Of a stretch of DNA of 64,000 nt, positions 9,488 to 17,978 are shown piece after piece. How positions within the stretch are numbered: the stretch's first letter is position 1; the number at the start of each line of letters is the position of its first letter. Position numbers and translations under genes: made by a program. The stretch comes from Antarcticimicrobium sp. (lineage in GTDB: Bacteria > Pseudomonadota > Alphaproteobacteria > Rhodobacterales > Rhodobacteraceae): contig NZ_JARGPK010000036.1 of assembly GCF_029212575.1 (NCBI RefSeq), positions 27,901 to 91,900 on the forward strand, in the 5' to 3' direction. The notes beneath the pieces are model-generated. The model did not search any database and was not told the DNA's origin. It was given only the letters and a program-made list of their open reading frames with translations.

Positions 9488-10366
9488 ATGGATCCCGATT
9501 ACCTGCCCTTCCACCCCAGCCCCAAGGTGCCCGATTTCACGCCGCCGGCGGGGGCGGTCGATGCCCATTGCCACGTCTTCGGCCCGGCCGACAGGTTTCC
9601 CTATTCGCCGAAACGCAAATACACCCCCTGCGACGCGCCCAAGGAAAAGCTGTTCGCCCTGCGCGACCACCTGGGATTTTCGCGCAACGTGATCGTGCAG
9701 GCCTCGTGCCACGGCACCGACAACGCCGCGCTGGTCGATGCGCTGGAGACCGCCGGCGATCTGGCGCGCGGTGTCGCCGTGGTCTCGCCCGATGTGAGCG
9801 ACGAGGAGCTGCGCGAGATGGATGTCGCCGGGGTGCGCGCGGTGCGCTTCAACTTCGTCAAGCGGCTGGTCGATGCCACCCCGAAAGAGGTGTTCACCGG
9901 CATTGCCGAACGCATCGCCAGGCTGGGCTGGCATATCGTGGTCTATTTCGAGGCCCCCGACCTTGAGGAGTTGATCCTCTTCCTCGAAAGCCTGCCGACC
10001 GTGATCGTGGTCGATCACATGGGCCGCCCGGACGTGAGCAACGGCGTGGATCATCCTGATTTCCAGCGCTTTGTCGATCTTCTGGCGCGCAACGACAACA
10101 TCTGGACCAAGGTGAGCTGCCCGGAGCGGCTGACCGTCGCGGGTCCGCCCTATGACGACGTGGTGCCCTTTGCCCGCCACCTGGTCGAGCGGTTTTCCGA
10201 CCGCGTGCTCTGGGGCACCGACTGGCCGCATCCGAACATGAAATCGCATGTGCCCGACGACGGGCAACTGGTGGACGTGATCCCCCGGATCGCCCCCACC
10301 GAGGCGCTGCAACAGGCGCTGCTGATCGACAACCCGATGCGGCTTTACTGGCCGGACCGGGCCTGA
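9488..10366 (+). CDS. ligI: 2-pyrone-4,6-dicarboxylate hydrolase
   Basis: This 292-residue amidohydrolase has the N-terminal DAHCHVFGP motif, the VVDHMGRPD strand and the GTDWPHPN segment carrying the catalytic Asp, which together are characteristic of LigI. LigI opens the lactone of 2-pyrone-4,6-dicarboxylate to give 4-oxalomesaconate and works without a bound metal in characterised members. It is the first gene of the right-going operon, with a clear AAGGAGAG site, and is followed by a second LigA/LigB-type pair. It takes the product of LigC from the left-going operon, so both operons must be expressed together. Genes for the later hydratase and aldolase are not in the window. Confidence 0.92.
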   Translation: MDPDYLPFHPSPKVPDFTPPAGAVDAHCHVFGPADRFPYSPKRKYTPCDAPKEKLFALRDHLGFSRNVIVQASCHGTDNAALVDALETAGDLARGVAVVSPDVSDEELREMDVAGVRAVRFNFVKRLVDATPKEVFTGIAERIARLGWHIVVYFEAPDLEELILFLESLPTVIVVDHMGRPDVSNGVDHPDFQRFVDLLARNDNIWTKVSCPERLTVAGPPYDDVVPFARHLVERFSDRVLWGTDWPHPNMKSHVPDDGQLVDVIPRIAPTEALQQALLIDNPMRLYWPDRA

Positions 10367-10380
10367 GCGGAGGAAAGACG

Positions 10381-10740
10381 ATGGATATTACCGAGTTCGA
10401 CCATCACAGCCCGATCCCGGGCACCACGGTGTTCGACGGCAGGATGGCGATGAAGGGCTATGCGCTGAACAAGATGTGCTATTCCTTCAACGGGGCCGAA
10501 GCGCGGGAGGAATACCTTGCCGATCCAGAGGCCTATATGGAGAAGTTCGGCCTGAACGACGAGCAAAAGCAGGCCTGCCGCGACAAGAACGTGCTGGCCC
10601 TGATCGCCGCTGGCGGCAACATCTACTACCTTGCCAAGTTTGCCGGCATCTACCGGCTGGACGTGCAGGACATCGGCGCCCAGCAGACCGGCATGACCAA
10701 GGAAGACTTCAAGGAAAAACTCCGGAAAGCGGGAGACTGA
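10381..10740 (+). CDS. LigA-like extradiol dioxygenase small subunit (second copy)
   Basis: This 119-residue protein has the LigA fold signature: IPGTTVFDGRMAMKGYALNKM near the start and AGGNIYYLAKFAGI in the middle. It lacks the longer tail of the first LigA (133 residues). GGAGGAAAG precedes the start, and the gene sits 14 bp after ligI and two bases before its LigB-like partner. The pair clearly differs from ligAB at 6712-7964, so it may act on another ring (gallate, 3-O-methylgallate or a methylated protocatechuate) or be an accessory protocatechuate enzyme. The sequence does not decide among these. Confidence 0.85.
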   Translation: MDITEFDHHSPIPGTTVFDGRMAMKGYALNKMCYSFNGAEAREEYLADPEAYMEKFGLNDEQKQACRDKNVLALIAAGGNIYYLAKFAGIYRLDVQDIGAQQTGMTKEDFKEKLRKAGD

Positions 10741-10742
10741 CC

Positions 10743-11591
10743 ATGGCCAAGATTCTGGGTGGGCTGACCACCTCGCATATCCCCGCCGTCGGCAACGCGA
10801 TCCACAACGGGCTGTTCGACGATCCCTATTGGAAGCCGTTCTTCGACGGCTATCCGCCGATCCGCGACTGGTTGGATGAACACAAGCCCGACCTCGCGAT
10901 CAACATCTACAACGATCACGGGCTTGGCTTCTTCCTCGACAAGATGCCGACCTTTGCCATCGGGGCGGCGCATGAGTATCGCAACGAGGACGAGGGCTGG
11001 GGCATTCCGCAGCTGCCGCCCTTTCCCGGCGCGCCGGAGGTGAGCTGGCACATCATCGAGAGCATGGTCGAGCAGGAGTTCGACATCACCTCTTGCCAGG
11101 AGCTGGCGGTGGATCACGGGTTCGTGGTGCCGATGCAGCTGTTCTGGCCCGGCGCGCCGGGCAATTCGGACATGCCGCGCAGCATCCCGATCAGCGCCAA
11201 CACCGTGCAACACCCGATCCCGACGCTGAAACGGGCGCTGGATTTCGGCAAGGCGCTGCGCCGGGCGATCGAAAGCTACCCCGAGGATCTCAAGGTGGTG
11301 GTGCTGGGCACCGGCGGGCTGAGCCATCAGCTTGACGGCGAACGGGCGGGGTTCATCAACAAGGAATTCGACCAGTACTGCATGGAAAAGATCGTCGACG
11401 ATCCCGAGGCGCTGACGAAAATCAGCCGGATGGAACTGGTCGAGAAGGCCGGCGCCCAGGGCACCGAGTTCCTGATGTGGATGATGATGCGCGGCGCATT
11501 GGGCGACAAGGTGGTACGGCGGCATTCCAACTATCACATCCCGATCTCGAACACCGGGGCGGGCACCATGCTGCTGGAATGCGTCGAGTGA
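10743..11591 (+). CDS. LigB-like class III extradiol dioxygenase large subunit (second copy)
   Basis: This 282-residue catalytic subunit keeps iron ligands His12 and His59 (IYNDH), the Glu in GTEFLMW and the GTGGLSHQL base region, so it should be active. Compared with the first LigB, the substrate-side segments differ: LGFFLDKMPTFAIG replaces the CTAFD region, and VVPMQLFW replaces LTVPLSV. This suggests a different aromatic substrate. Gallate and 3-O-methylgallate dioxygenases are the closest functional alternatives, though those are usually single fused chains. It is the last gene of the ligI operon; a dispersed hairpin element follows 16 bases after the stop. Confidence 0.88.
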   Translation: MAKILGGLTTSHIPAVGNAIHNGLFDDPYWKPFFDGYPPIRDWLDEHKPDLAINIYNDHGLGFFLDKMPTFAIGAAHEYRNEDEGWGIPQLPPFPGAPEVSWHIIESMVEQEFDITSCQELAVDHGFVVPMQLFWPGAPGNSDMPRSIPISANTVQHPIPTLKRALDFGKALRRAIESYPEDLKVVVLGTGGLSHQLDGERAGFINKEFDQYCMEKIVDDPEALTKISRMELVEKAGAQGTEFLMWMMMRGALGDKVVRRHSNYHIPISNTGAGTMLLECVE

Positions 11592-11606
11592 TCTGAGCGG
11601 ATTGCA

Positions 11607-11667
11607 CTGGGGGCGCTGCCCCCGTCGCCTGCGGCGCCTCCCCCGGAGTATTTCGCGCCAGAAAAAG
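11607..11667 (+). repeat. Dispersed 3'-end element, copy A
   Basis: Sixteen bases after the LigB-like stop lies a hairpin (GGGGGC-GCT-GCCCCC), then a smaller one (CGCC-TGC-GGCG), then CCGGAGTATTTCGCGCC and AGAAAAAGG. The same order recurs on the other strand at 34241-34303, and its last part recurs at 47864-47903 and 48061-48085. The position just past a stop codon suggests a transcript-end role. Confidence 0.7.
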
Positions 11668-11750
11668 GAACCGGCGTCCATGGCGGCGCTGGTTCCCGTG
11701 CGTTTGCGGGCTATAATGTGGGTCCCGGCGAGCGAGAGAATACCCCGACC

Positions 11751-12449
11751 ATGACAGATGCCCCCGCGCTGAGCGCCCTGATCGTCTCCCATGGCCAACC
11801 CTCGGACCCGGAGCCGCCCGAGGCGGCGCTGGCCGCGCTGGCCGGGCGGGTTCAAACCCACATGCCCGGCCGTGCGGTCGGCTCGGCCACGCTGGCCGCG
11901 CCCGGCACGCTGGAGGTGGCGCTGGAGCGGCTGGCGCCCGGCGGGGCGATCTACCCGTTCTTCATGGCCGACGGCATCTTCGTGCGCAAGACCCTGCCGG
12001 CGCGGCTGGGCGGGCATCCGGCGCGGGTGCTGGCGCCGCTGGGGCGCGACCCAAACCTGTCGGCGCTGGCGGCGCGACATCTGGTGGCGGAATGCGCGGC
12101 GCGCGGCTGGAGGCCGGAGGAGGCCTCGCTCCTGATCGCGGCGCATGGATCGGCGCGGGGGCCGCGCGCGGCGGCGGCGGCACGGGATTTCGGTGCAGCA
12201 CTGACCGCACTCTGGCCGGGATCGGCCCCCCTGTTCGGCTTTGTCGAGGAGGCCCCGACTTTGGCCGAGGCGGCGCGGGATCTGCCCGCGCGCACGCTCT
12301 GCCTGCCGTTCTTTGCCGCCGAGGGCGGGCATTACCGCGAAGACGTGCCGGAGGCGCTGGAGGCGGCCCGGTTCGCCGGCGCGCTGCTGCCGCCGCTGGG
12401 CCAGCACCCAGGGGTGCCGGCGCTGATCGCGGCCGCGCTGGGGGGCTGA
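11751..12449 (+). CDS. CbiX-like sirohydrochlorin chelatase family protein
   Basis: This 232-residue protein has two CbiX-type half-domains. The motifs SHGQP near residue 15 and AAHGSARGP near residue 130 carry the histidines that bind metal in class II chelatases. The family inserts Co or Fe into sirohydrochlorin for cobalamin or siroheme. With no cobalamin or nitrite/sulfite reductase genes nearby, the metal cannot be told. The ATG at 11751 is used; an upstream TTG/GTG would extend it. A good -10 (TATAAT, 11712-11717) lies 34 bases ahead with only a weak -35, and the ribosome binding site is poor. Confidence 0.75.
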   Translation: MTDAPALSALIVSHGQPSDPEPPEAALAALAGRVQTHMPGRAVGSATLAAPGTLEVALERLAPGGAIYPFFMADGIFVRKTLPARLGGHPARVLAPLGRDPNLSALAARHLVAECAARGWRPEEASLLIAAHGSARGPRAAAAARDFGAALTALWPGSAPLFGFVEEAPTLAEAARDLPARTLCLPFFAAEGGHYREDVPEALEAARFAGALLPPLGQHPGVPALIAAALGG

Positions 12450-12462
12450 CCGCGCCGCCGGG

Positions 12463-13098
12463 TCAGATCCGGAAGATCGGTTGCAGCAGGCGCGGGATCA
12501 GGCTGCTGAACCGCAGCGGCGCGTCGGTGGCGGCGAGACAGATGCAATCGGCCCCCGCCCCGGCCACCGGGGTATGTTCCAGCGTATCGTCGGCAATCTC
12601 GACGTCGCCGACGCGGAACTGGCCGGCCTCGTCGCTGAAACTGCCCTGCAGCACCAGTGTCAGCTCAAGGCCGTTGTGGCCGTGGTCTGGCACCGCCTGA
12701 CCTGCGGGGATGTAGAGCAGCCGCGCGCTGCCGGCCTCTCCGGCGCTCAGGATGGTCTGACGCACGCCGCCGCCCAGCCGTTTCCAGCGCGGTGGACGGC
12801 CCTTCAGCGCCGCCATCACCGGGCCGGGATAGGCGCCGGAGCGGCGGAAGACGGGTTCAGGCTCGAAAGGGGTGTCCAGCAGTTCCATCAGCCCGGATTT
12901 GAGATCGGGTGACAGCGCCTCGGGCGCGGTGTCTTCCAGCAGGGCCCCGCCCAGGACCTCATGCGCCCCGAAGCTCGCCCGGCAGTCATCGCAAAGCGAC
13001 AGATGCGTCGCCACGACCAGCGCAAAGGGATGCTCCAGTGCCCCGGCGGCATAGGCCGCGAGAATGGGCTCGGGGATATGGTGGGTAATCGTGTTCAT
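12463..13098 (-). CDS. chrR: Anti-sigma factor ChrR (zinc-binding, cupin domain)
   Basis: This 211-residue protein matches ChrR of Rhodobacter sphaeroides. The N-terminal zinc site uses His6 or His7, His32, Cys36 and Cys39 (HLSLCDDC). The C-terminal cupin retains DHGH, a downstream Glu and LEHTP, the second metal site. ChrR holds sigma-E inactive and is degraded when singlet oxygen appears. It is translated from an ATG that overlaps the rpoE stop (ATGA), the usual arrangement for a matched pair. It faces the CbiX-like gene: the two stop codons lie 13 bases apart and form a short CTGACC/GGTCAG hairpin. Confidence 0.92.
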   Translation of the reverse strand: MNTITHHIPEPILAAYAAGALEHPFALVVATHLSLCDDCRASFGAHEVLGGALLEDTAPEALSPDLKSGLMELLDTPFEPEPVFRRSGAYPGPVMAALKGRPPRWKRLGGGVRQTILSAGEAGSARLLYIPAGQAVPDHGHNGLELTLVLQGSFSDEAGQFRVGDVEIADDTLEHTPVAGAGADCICLAATDAPLRFSSLIPRLLQPIFRI

Positions 13099-13637
13099 GG
13101 CTCTCGGATACTCTTCAATTCGTGTCGCAGCCGGTCCAGGCCAAGGCGGATCCGTGATTTGATCGTGCCCAGCGGCAGGCCGGTCTGATGTTTGATCTGC
13201 TGATGGGTCAGTTCGCCCAGATAGGCCTTTTCGATCATCTCGCGCTGCTCGGGCTTGAGCCGTGCCAGCGCCCGTTTGAGCTGTGACGTTTCCTGTTCCA
13301 GCGCGACGACCTGGCCTGCGTCCGGTTCGCTTTCGGGCTCATGCGCCAGCGCCTCGGGCAGCGGCCGGTTCTCGCGCCGCATCTTGTCGATCTGGCGGTT
13401 GCGCGCGATCTGGTAGATCCAGCTTGAGACCTGGGCGCGCTCGGGGTCGAACATTGCGGCCTTGCGCCAGACTGTCAGCATGACCTCCTGCACCACCTCC
13501 TCGGCCTGGCCCGAGCCGATGCCGCCGCGCATCACGAAATGCTTGAGCCGGGGCGCGAAGAAATCGAACAGCGCGGCAAAGGCCGCCTTGTCCCGATTGT
13601 CCCGGACGGCGATCATCCACAGGGTCTGCTCGGACAT
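13095..13637 (-). CDS. rpoE: ECF sigma factor RpoE (singlet-oxygen response, ECF11 type)
   Basis: Region 2 (ALFDFFAPRLKHFVMRGG through VSSWIYQIARNRQIDKMRR) and region 4 (LKPEQREMIEKAYLGELTHQQI, GLPLGTIKSRIRL) of a group IV sigma factor are present. Together with ChrR it should activate photo-oxidative stress genes, beginning with the divergent flavin oxidoreductase operon. The start is uncertain. The ATG at 13637 gives 180 residues, matching the family. In-frame ATGs at 13742 and 13736 would add a Pro-rich 33-35 residue tail that looks non-conserved, and they lie at or before the transcription start predicted from the promoter at 13747-13776. Confidence 0.88.
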   Translation of the reverse strand: MSEQTLWMIAVRDNRDKAAFAALFDFFAPRLKHFVMRGGIGSGQAEEVVQEVMLTVWRKAAMFDPERAQVSSWIYQIARNRQIDKMRRENRPLPEALAHEPESEPDAGQVVALEQETSQLKRALARLKPEQREMIEKAYLGELTHQQIKHQTGLPLGTIKSRIRLGLDRLRHELKSIREP

Positions 13638-13746
13638 CTTCGGCTCGGCTTTCACCGCGGTGCGATCTTTCCCCGCCCGGCCCGGCGCAGGGGGTGCGGG
13701 CGGGGTGGACGGCCTGTCGAGGGTTTCACTTTGCATCAGCATACCC

Positions 13747-13776
13747 CGGATACGCGGCTTTGAAACAGCCGGATCA
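13747..13776 (-). promoter_or_regulatory. Sigma-E promoter for rpoE-chrR
   Basis: On the minus strand TGATCC (13776-13771) is followed after exactly 18 bases by TATCCG (13752-13747). TGATCC is the -35 of Rhodobacter sphaeroides sigma-E promoters. It would start transcription near 13740 and make rpoE autoregulated. Confidence 0.7.
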
Positions 13777-13781
13777 AAAAA

Positions 13782-13811
13782 TGATCCGGTTCTTCAAGGG
13801 CCGCGTACTCC
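13782..13811 (+). promoter_or_regulatory. Sigma-E promoter for the flavin oxidoreductase operon
   Basis: TGATCC (13782-13787), an 18-base spacer and TACTCC (13806-13811) mirror the rpoE promoter; even the spacer ends are alike (GG ... CCGCG). The two -35 elements are separated by only five A residues (13777-13781). Transcription would start about 20-25 bases before the ATG at 13839. Confidence 0.7.
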
Positions 13812-13838
13812 TTTCATGTAAACCAGGGCGAGGGCAGG

Positions 13839-15137
13839 ATGACATTTCACGACGATCGGATCGCGGCGCAGCGGATCGCCATCATCGGCGGCGGGATCTC
13901 CGGGCTGGCCGCCGCCTATCTGTTGGCCCCGCGCCACGCGGTCACCCTGTACGAGGCAGCGCCTCGGTTGGGCGGCCATGCCCGCACCATCCTGGCGGGC
14001 CGCAACGGCGATCAGCCGGTCGATACCGGGTTCATCGTGTTCAACGATGCCAATTACCCGCATCTGACCGCCATGTTCGATGCGTTGGGCGTGCCGGTCG
14101 AGAACAGCGACATGAGCTTTGGCGCCACCATCGACGGCGGCCGGATCGAATACGGGCTGAAAACGCTGTCCGCCCTCTTTGCCCAGCGCCGCAACATTAC
14201 CCGGCCCGGCTTTGCCCGGATGATCCGCGACATCCTGCGGTTCAACGCCCATTCCGAGCGCGCGGCGATGGATGACAGCGCCACCGTGGGCGATCTGATG
14301 CAAGAGCTACGGCTGGGGCGCTGGTTCCAGGAGTATTACCTGACCCCGCTCTGCGGCGCGATCTGGTCGACGCCGACGGAACAGATCCGCAGTTTTCCGG
14401 CGCGGTCTCTGGTGCAGTTCTTTCGCAACCACGCCCTGCTCTCGACGCGCAACCAGCACCAGTGGAAGACCGTCTCGGGCGGGTCGATCGAATATGTCCG
14501 CCGGCTCGAGGCGCACCTGCGCGCGCGCGGCGTGGCGATCCGCAGCGGCACCCCGGTGCAGGCCGTCACGCGCGACGGCACGCAGAGCACGATCCGCACC
14601 GCGCACGCCCCGCAAGAGCGGTTCGATCACGTCATCTTCGCCTGCCATTCCGACGATGCGCTGCGCCTGCTGGAGCGCCCGACCGGAGCCGAGACCTCGG
14701 CGCTGTCCAACCTCACCTACCAGGACAACCACATGGTGCTGCACCGCGACACCGAACAGATGCCGCGCCGCCGAGCGGTCTGGTCCAGCTGGGTTTACCA
14801 GGCCGACAGCGCAACCGTGCGGGACCGGATCGGCGTCACCTACTGGATGAACCGGCTGCAGAACATCCCCGAGGATGATCCGCTTTTCGTCACCCTGAAC
14901 CCGGCCCGCCCGGTGGACTCGCGGTTGATCTATGACCAGACCACCTTTCGCCACCCGGTGTTCGACCACGCCGCCCTGCGCGCTCAGCGGGAATTGACCA
15001 CGATCCAGGGCGACAACAACACCTGGTTCGCCGGCGCCTATACCCGCCACGGCTTTCACGAGGACGGCATCCTGAGCGCGGTGAAGATCGCCCGCGCGCT
15101 GGAGGGCACGCCCGAGACCGAGACGCAGGCGGCATGA
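13839..15137 (+). CDS. FAD-dependent amine-oxidase-fold oxidoreductase (sigma-E regulon)
   Basis: This 432-residue flavoprotein has an N-terminal dinucleotide-binding motif (IIGGGISGLAAAYLL, residues 14-28), the YEAAPRLGGHA continuation and the C-terminal NNTWFAGAYTRHGFHEDGI segment of NAD/FAD-dependent amine-oxidase-type proteins. The R. sphaeroides counterpart next to rpoE belongs to the sigma-E regulon and is linked to modified (furan) fatty acids; that link is recalled, not derived here. A lipid-modifying or lipid-desaturating role is therefore likely. It is the first gene of a three-gene operon, with GCGAGGGCAGG before the start, and overlaps the next gene by four bases. Confidence 0.8.
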   Translation: MTFHDDRIAAQRIAIIGGGISGLAAAYLLAPRHAVTLYEAAPRLGGHARTILAGRNGDQPVDTGFIVFNDANYPHLTAMFDALGVPVENSDMSFGATIDGGRIEYGLKTLSALFAQRRNITRPGFARMIRDILRFNAHSERAAMDDSATVGDLMQELRLGRWFQEYYLTPLCGAIWSTPTEQIRSFPARSLVQFFRNHALLSTRNQHQWKTVSGGSIEYVRRLEAHLRARGVAIRSGTPVQAVTRDGTQSTIRTAHAPQERFDHVIFACHSDDALRLLERPTGAETSALSNLTYQDNHMVLHRDTEQMPRRRAVWSSWVYQADSATVRDRIGVTYWMNRLQNIPEDDPLFVTLNPARPVDSRLIYDQTTFRHPVFDHAALRAQRELTTIQGDNNTWFAGAYTRHGFHEDGILSAVKIARALEGTPETETQAA

Positions 15138-16009
15138 CCCGCTGGCCGGAACATATCGCGGGGGTCACCACCCATGCGCGGCGCGGCGCGATCCGCAACG
15201 CCTTTCGCTATGGTGTCGATTACGTGCTGATCGACCCCGAGGCACGGTGCGGGCCGTGGCTCTTCGCGCGCAACCGCTTCAACCTCGCCTCGGTGCATGA
15301 CTGCGACCACGGCGGGTCGCTCAAGGCCGGGCGCGGGGCGGTCTGGGCGCGTGAGGTGCTGGCCGACCAGGGGCTGCGCGACGCGCGCATCCTGCTGCTG
15401 ACCCAGCCGCGCTTTCTGGGCTACCAGTTCAACCCGGTGAGCTTCTGGCTGGCCTATCGTGGATCGGACCTTGCCGCCGTGATCTGCGAGGTGAACACCC
15501 CCTTCGGCGACCGCCACAGTTACCTGTGCCACCTGCCGGGGTTCGCGCCGATCACCCCCGGGGCCCGGATCGAGGCGCCCAAGCGGCTGCATGTCTCGCC
15601 GTTCCAGGACCGCGAGGGCCAGTACAGCTTTCGCTTTGACATCCGGTCTGACCGGATCGCCATCCGGATTACCCACACGAACGGCACGGAAGGGGTGATC
15701 GCCACCCTGTCCGGGCCGCGCAAACCGGCGACCAGCCCTGGCCTGCTCTCTGGCCTTCTGCGACGCCCGGCGGGGGCGGTTCGCACCATCGTGCTGATCC
15801 ACTGGCAGGCGCTGAAGCTGAAACTCAAGGGCGCGCGCTGGCGCCGCCGCCCCGCCCCCGTGCCCGAGGCGTTGACCGCTTCAACCGGGCCGGCACATGA
15901 CATAAGGAGACACGCTGATGACCGCCGTACTCACGATCCTTCTGGCCGTGCTCCTGCTGGCGCTGATCGCGCGACGGCTGCTGTCCTTTCCGGCGCAGAA
16001 ACCGGCTGA
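15134..16009 (+). CDS. DUF1365 family protein
   Basis: This protein of 291 residues shows the DUF1365 hallmarks: RYGVDYVLID near the start, TQPRFLGYQFNPVSFWLAY in the middle, CEVNTPFGDRHSYLC, and RLHVSPFQDREGQYSFRFDI. DUF1365 genes sit beside flavin oxidoreductase and fatty acid methyltransferase genes in oxidative-stress clusters; the biochemical role is unknown. It overlaps the preceding gene by ATGA. The last 30 or so residues (polar, rich in Arg and Asp) overlap the DUF3833 gene by 92 bases, an unusually long overlap, and lie beyond the conserved domain. Confidence 0.82.
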   Translation: MTRWPEHIAGVTTHARRGAIRNAFRYGVDYVLIDPEARCGPWLFARNRFNLASVHDCDHGGSLKAGRGAVWAREVLADQGLRDARILLLTQPRFLGYQFNPVSFWLAYRGSDLAAVICEVNTPFGDRHSYLCHLPGFAPITPGARIEAPKRLHVSPFQDREGQYSFRFDIRSDRIAIRITHTNGTEGVIATLSGPRKPATSPGLLSGLLRRPAGAVRTIVLIHWQALKLKLKGARWRRRPAPVPEALTASTGPAHDIRRHADDRRTHDPSGRAPAGADRATAAVLSGAETG

Positions 16010-16481
16010 CTACGCCGCCGCCGGCCCCGCCTTCGAGTTGCGCCGCCACCTGAACGGTCCGCTGACCTGCGACGGCATGATCTACGGGCCCACCGGGCGC
16101 GTCACCTCGCGGTTTTCCGCGCGGATGGAGGGGCGCTGGGATGGCGAGAGCGGGAGGCTGACCGAGGCCTTCGTCTATTCCACCGGATCGCGTCAGGACC
16201 GGGCCTGGGATCTGCGGATCGGCAATGACGGACGTTTCACCGCCACCGCCGAGGACGTGATCGGAGAGGCGCGGGGCGTGATCTCGGGCGCGACGATCCG
16301 TATGACATACCGGCTGCGCCTGCCCGCTGAGGCGGGCGGTCACATTCTGTCGGTCACCGATTGGCTCTACCTCTCTGAGGGCGGCGTGATCCTCAACCGG
16401 TCGCAGTTGCGCAAGTTCGGGATCAAGGTTGCCGAGTTGTTCGCAGTGATGCGCCCGGCAGAGGGAACTAAGATCGGCTGA
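15918..16481 (+). CDS. DUF3833 family protein
   Basis: This 187-residue protein has an N-terminal hydrophobic anchor (residues about 3-18) and a beta-rich domain with FELRRHLNGPLTCDGMIYGP and RVTSRFSARMEG, characteristic of DUF3833. Members are often lipoproteins, but no lipobox Cys is seen here, so it is probably held by the N-terminal helix facing the periplasm. A strong ATAAGGAGAC site sets the start, even though it lies inside the DUF1365 frame. It is the third gene of the sigma-E-controlled operon and may handle lipids. The function is not known. Confidence 0.8.
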   Translation: MTAVLTILLAVLLLALIARRLLSFPAQKPADYAAAGPAFELRRHLNGPLTCDGMIYGPTGRVTSRFSARMEGRWDGESGRLTEAFVYSTGSRQDRAWDLRIGNDGRFTATAEDVIGEARGVISGATIRMTYRLRLPAEAGGHILSVTDWLYLSEGGVILNRSQLRKFGIKVAELFAVMRPAEGTKIG

Positions 16482-16635
16482 CCGGCCTGCGCGCGCCCGC
16501 GTCCGGCGGGCGCAAAACCGCCCCACGCGCCGCTGTCACTGCGCTTGCGTCACCCCGCATGTTCGATAAAGTCGCGACTCGCAGGGGCTGGCACCGCCGC
16601 GCCCTGCCCGGCCCAGCCTATCGCGAGGAATGCAG

Positions 16636-17502
16636 ATGCAGTACCACCGACCCGCCACGTTCGAGGACGCCGTGACGCTTGCCGCCGGGGCCCAGGGGGT
16701 GACACGCTTTCTCGCGGGGGGCACCGATGTTCTGGTGCAGATGCGCTCGGACATCGTCACCCCGGACACGCTGATCGACATCAAGGCGATCCCCGGCACC
16801 CACGACATTACCCGGCAGGAGGATGGCGGCTGGCGCATCGGCGTCGCCGTCACCGGCGCCGAGATGCGCGAGCATGCCGAATTGGACCGGGACTGGCCGG
16901 GGCTGGTCGAGGCGATGGACCTGATCGGCTCGACCCAGGTGCAAGGGCGCGCGACGCTGACCGGCAACCTCTGCAACGCCTCGCCGGCCGCCGACTCGGT
17001 CCCGGCGATGATCGCCGCCGGGGTCACCGCCACCATTACCGGGCCGGACGGCAGCCGCACCGCCCCGGTCGAGGAAATCCCCGCCGGGCCGGGCAAGACC
17101 AGCCTTGCGCGGGGCGAGATGATCACCGCCCTGCATGTGCCGCCGCGCGGCACCGGGGGCGGCGATGCCTACCTGCGGTTCATTCCCCGCACCGAGATGG
17201 ACATCGCCGTGGTCGGCTGCGGCGTGAACCTGGTGGTCGAGGGCGACACCATCACCCATGCCCGCGTGACGCTGGGCGCGGTCGCGCCCACCGCCGTGCT
17301 GGTCCATGCCGCCGAGGACGCGCTGGTGGGCCGGACGCTGGACGAGGAGGCGCTGACCGCGCTGGCCGACCTGGCCGAGGCCAGTTGCAACCCGATCGAC
17401 GACAAGCGCGGCACGATCAGGTTCCGCACCCATGTCGCCGGCGTGCTGGCCCGCCGCGCCGCCAAGATCGCCTATGACCGCGCGAAGGGAGCCGCGAAAT
17501 GA
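16636..17502 (+). CDS. Molybdenum hydroxylase FAD subunit (CoxM-like)
   Basis: This 288-residue medium subunit has FAD-binding motifs AGGTD (residues 27-31) and TLTGNLCNASPAADSVPAM (about 108-126). It passes electrons between the 2Fe-2S subunit and an acceptor. The start at 16636 is preferred to an ATG six bases earlier, because CGAGGA then has normal spacing. It begins a four-gene operon with four-base or longer overlaps throughout. The 154 bases before it contain no gene and no recognisable promoter. Confidence 0.88.
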   Translation: MQYHRPATFEDAVTLAAGAQGVTRFLAGGTDVLVQMRSDIVTPDTLIDIKAIPGTHDITRQEDGGWRIGVAVTGAEMREHAELDRDWPGLVEAMDLIGSTQVQGRATLTGNLCNASPAADSVPAMIAAGVTATITGPDGSRTAPVEEIPAGPGKTSLARGEMITALHVPPRGTGGGDAYLRFIPRTEMDIAVVGCGVNLVVEGDTITHARVTLGAVAPTAVLVHAAEDALVGRTLDEEALTALADLAEASCNPIDDKRGTIRFRTHVAGVLARRAAKIAYDRAKGAAK

Positions 17503-17978
17503 GCAAGCTGCACGTTACCACCAAAGTGAACGGCGACACGGTCGAGTTTCTCTGCGACCCGCGCGAAACCCTGCTGGACGTGCTGCGCGACCGGCTCGGC
17601 CTGACCGGCGCCAAGGAGGGCTGCGGCACCGGCGATTGCGGCGCCTGTTCGGTCACCGTCGACGGACGGCTGGTCTGTTCCTGCCTGATGCTGGGCGCCG
17701 AGGCCGAGGGCAAGGAGATCGCCACCGTCGAGGGCATCGCCGAGGGCGGGGCCCTGCATCCGCTGCAGAAGAAGTTCATCGAATATGCCGCCCTGCAATG
17801 CGGCATCTGCACCCCCGGCATCCTGGTCGCGGCCAAGAACCTGCTGGAAAAGACCCCGGACCCGACCGAAGAACAGGTCCGCTACTGGCTGGCGGGCAAC
17901 CTGTGCCGCTGCACCGGGTATGACAAGATCATTCGCGCCGTGATGGACACGGCCGCCGAAATGCGGGAGGCCTCGTGA
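17499..17978 (+). CDS. Molybdenum hydroxylase 2Fe-2S subunit (CoxS-like)
   Basis: This 159-residue small subunit carries two 2Fe-2S sites. The plant-ferredoxin type is CGTGDCGACSV plus a downstream Cys (about residues 43-65); the second is CGICTPG and CRCTGY (about residues 101-140). It relays electrons from the molybdenum centre to the FAD subunit. It overlaps the FAD subunit gene by ATGA and the large-subunit gene by one base (TGATG), so the three are made in a coupled way. Confidence 0.92.
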   Translation: MSKLHVTTKVNGDTVEFLCDPRETLLDVLRDRLGLTGAKEGCGTGDCGACSVTVDGRLVCSCLMLGAEAEGKEIATVEGIAEGGALHPLQKKFIEYAALQCGICTPGILVAAKNLLEKTPDPTEEQVRYWLAGNLCRCTGYDKIIRAVMDTAAEMREAS

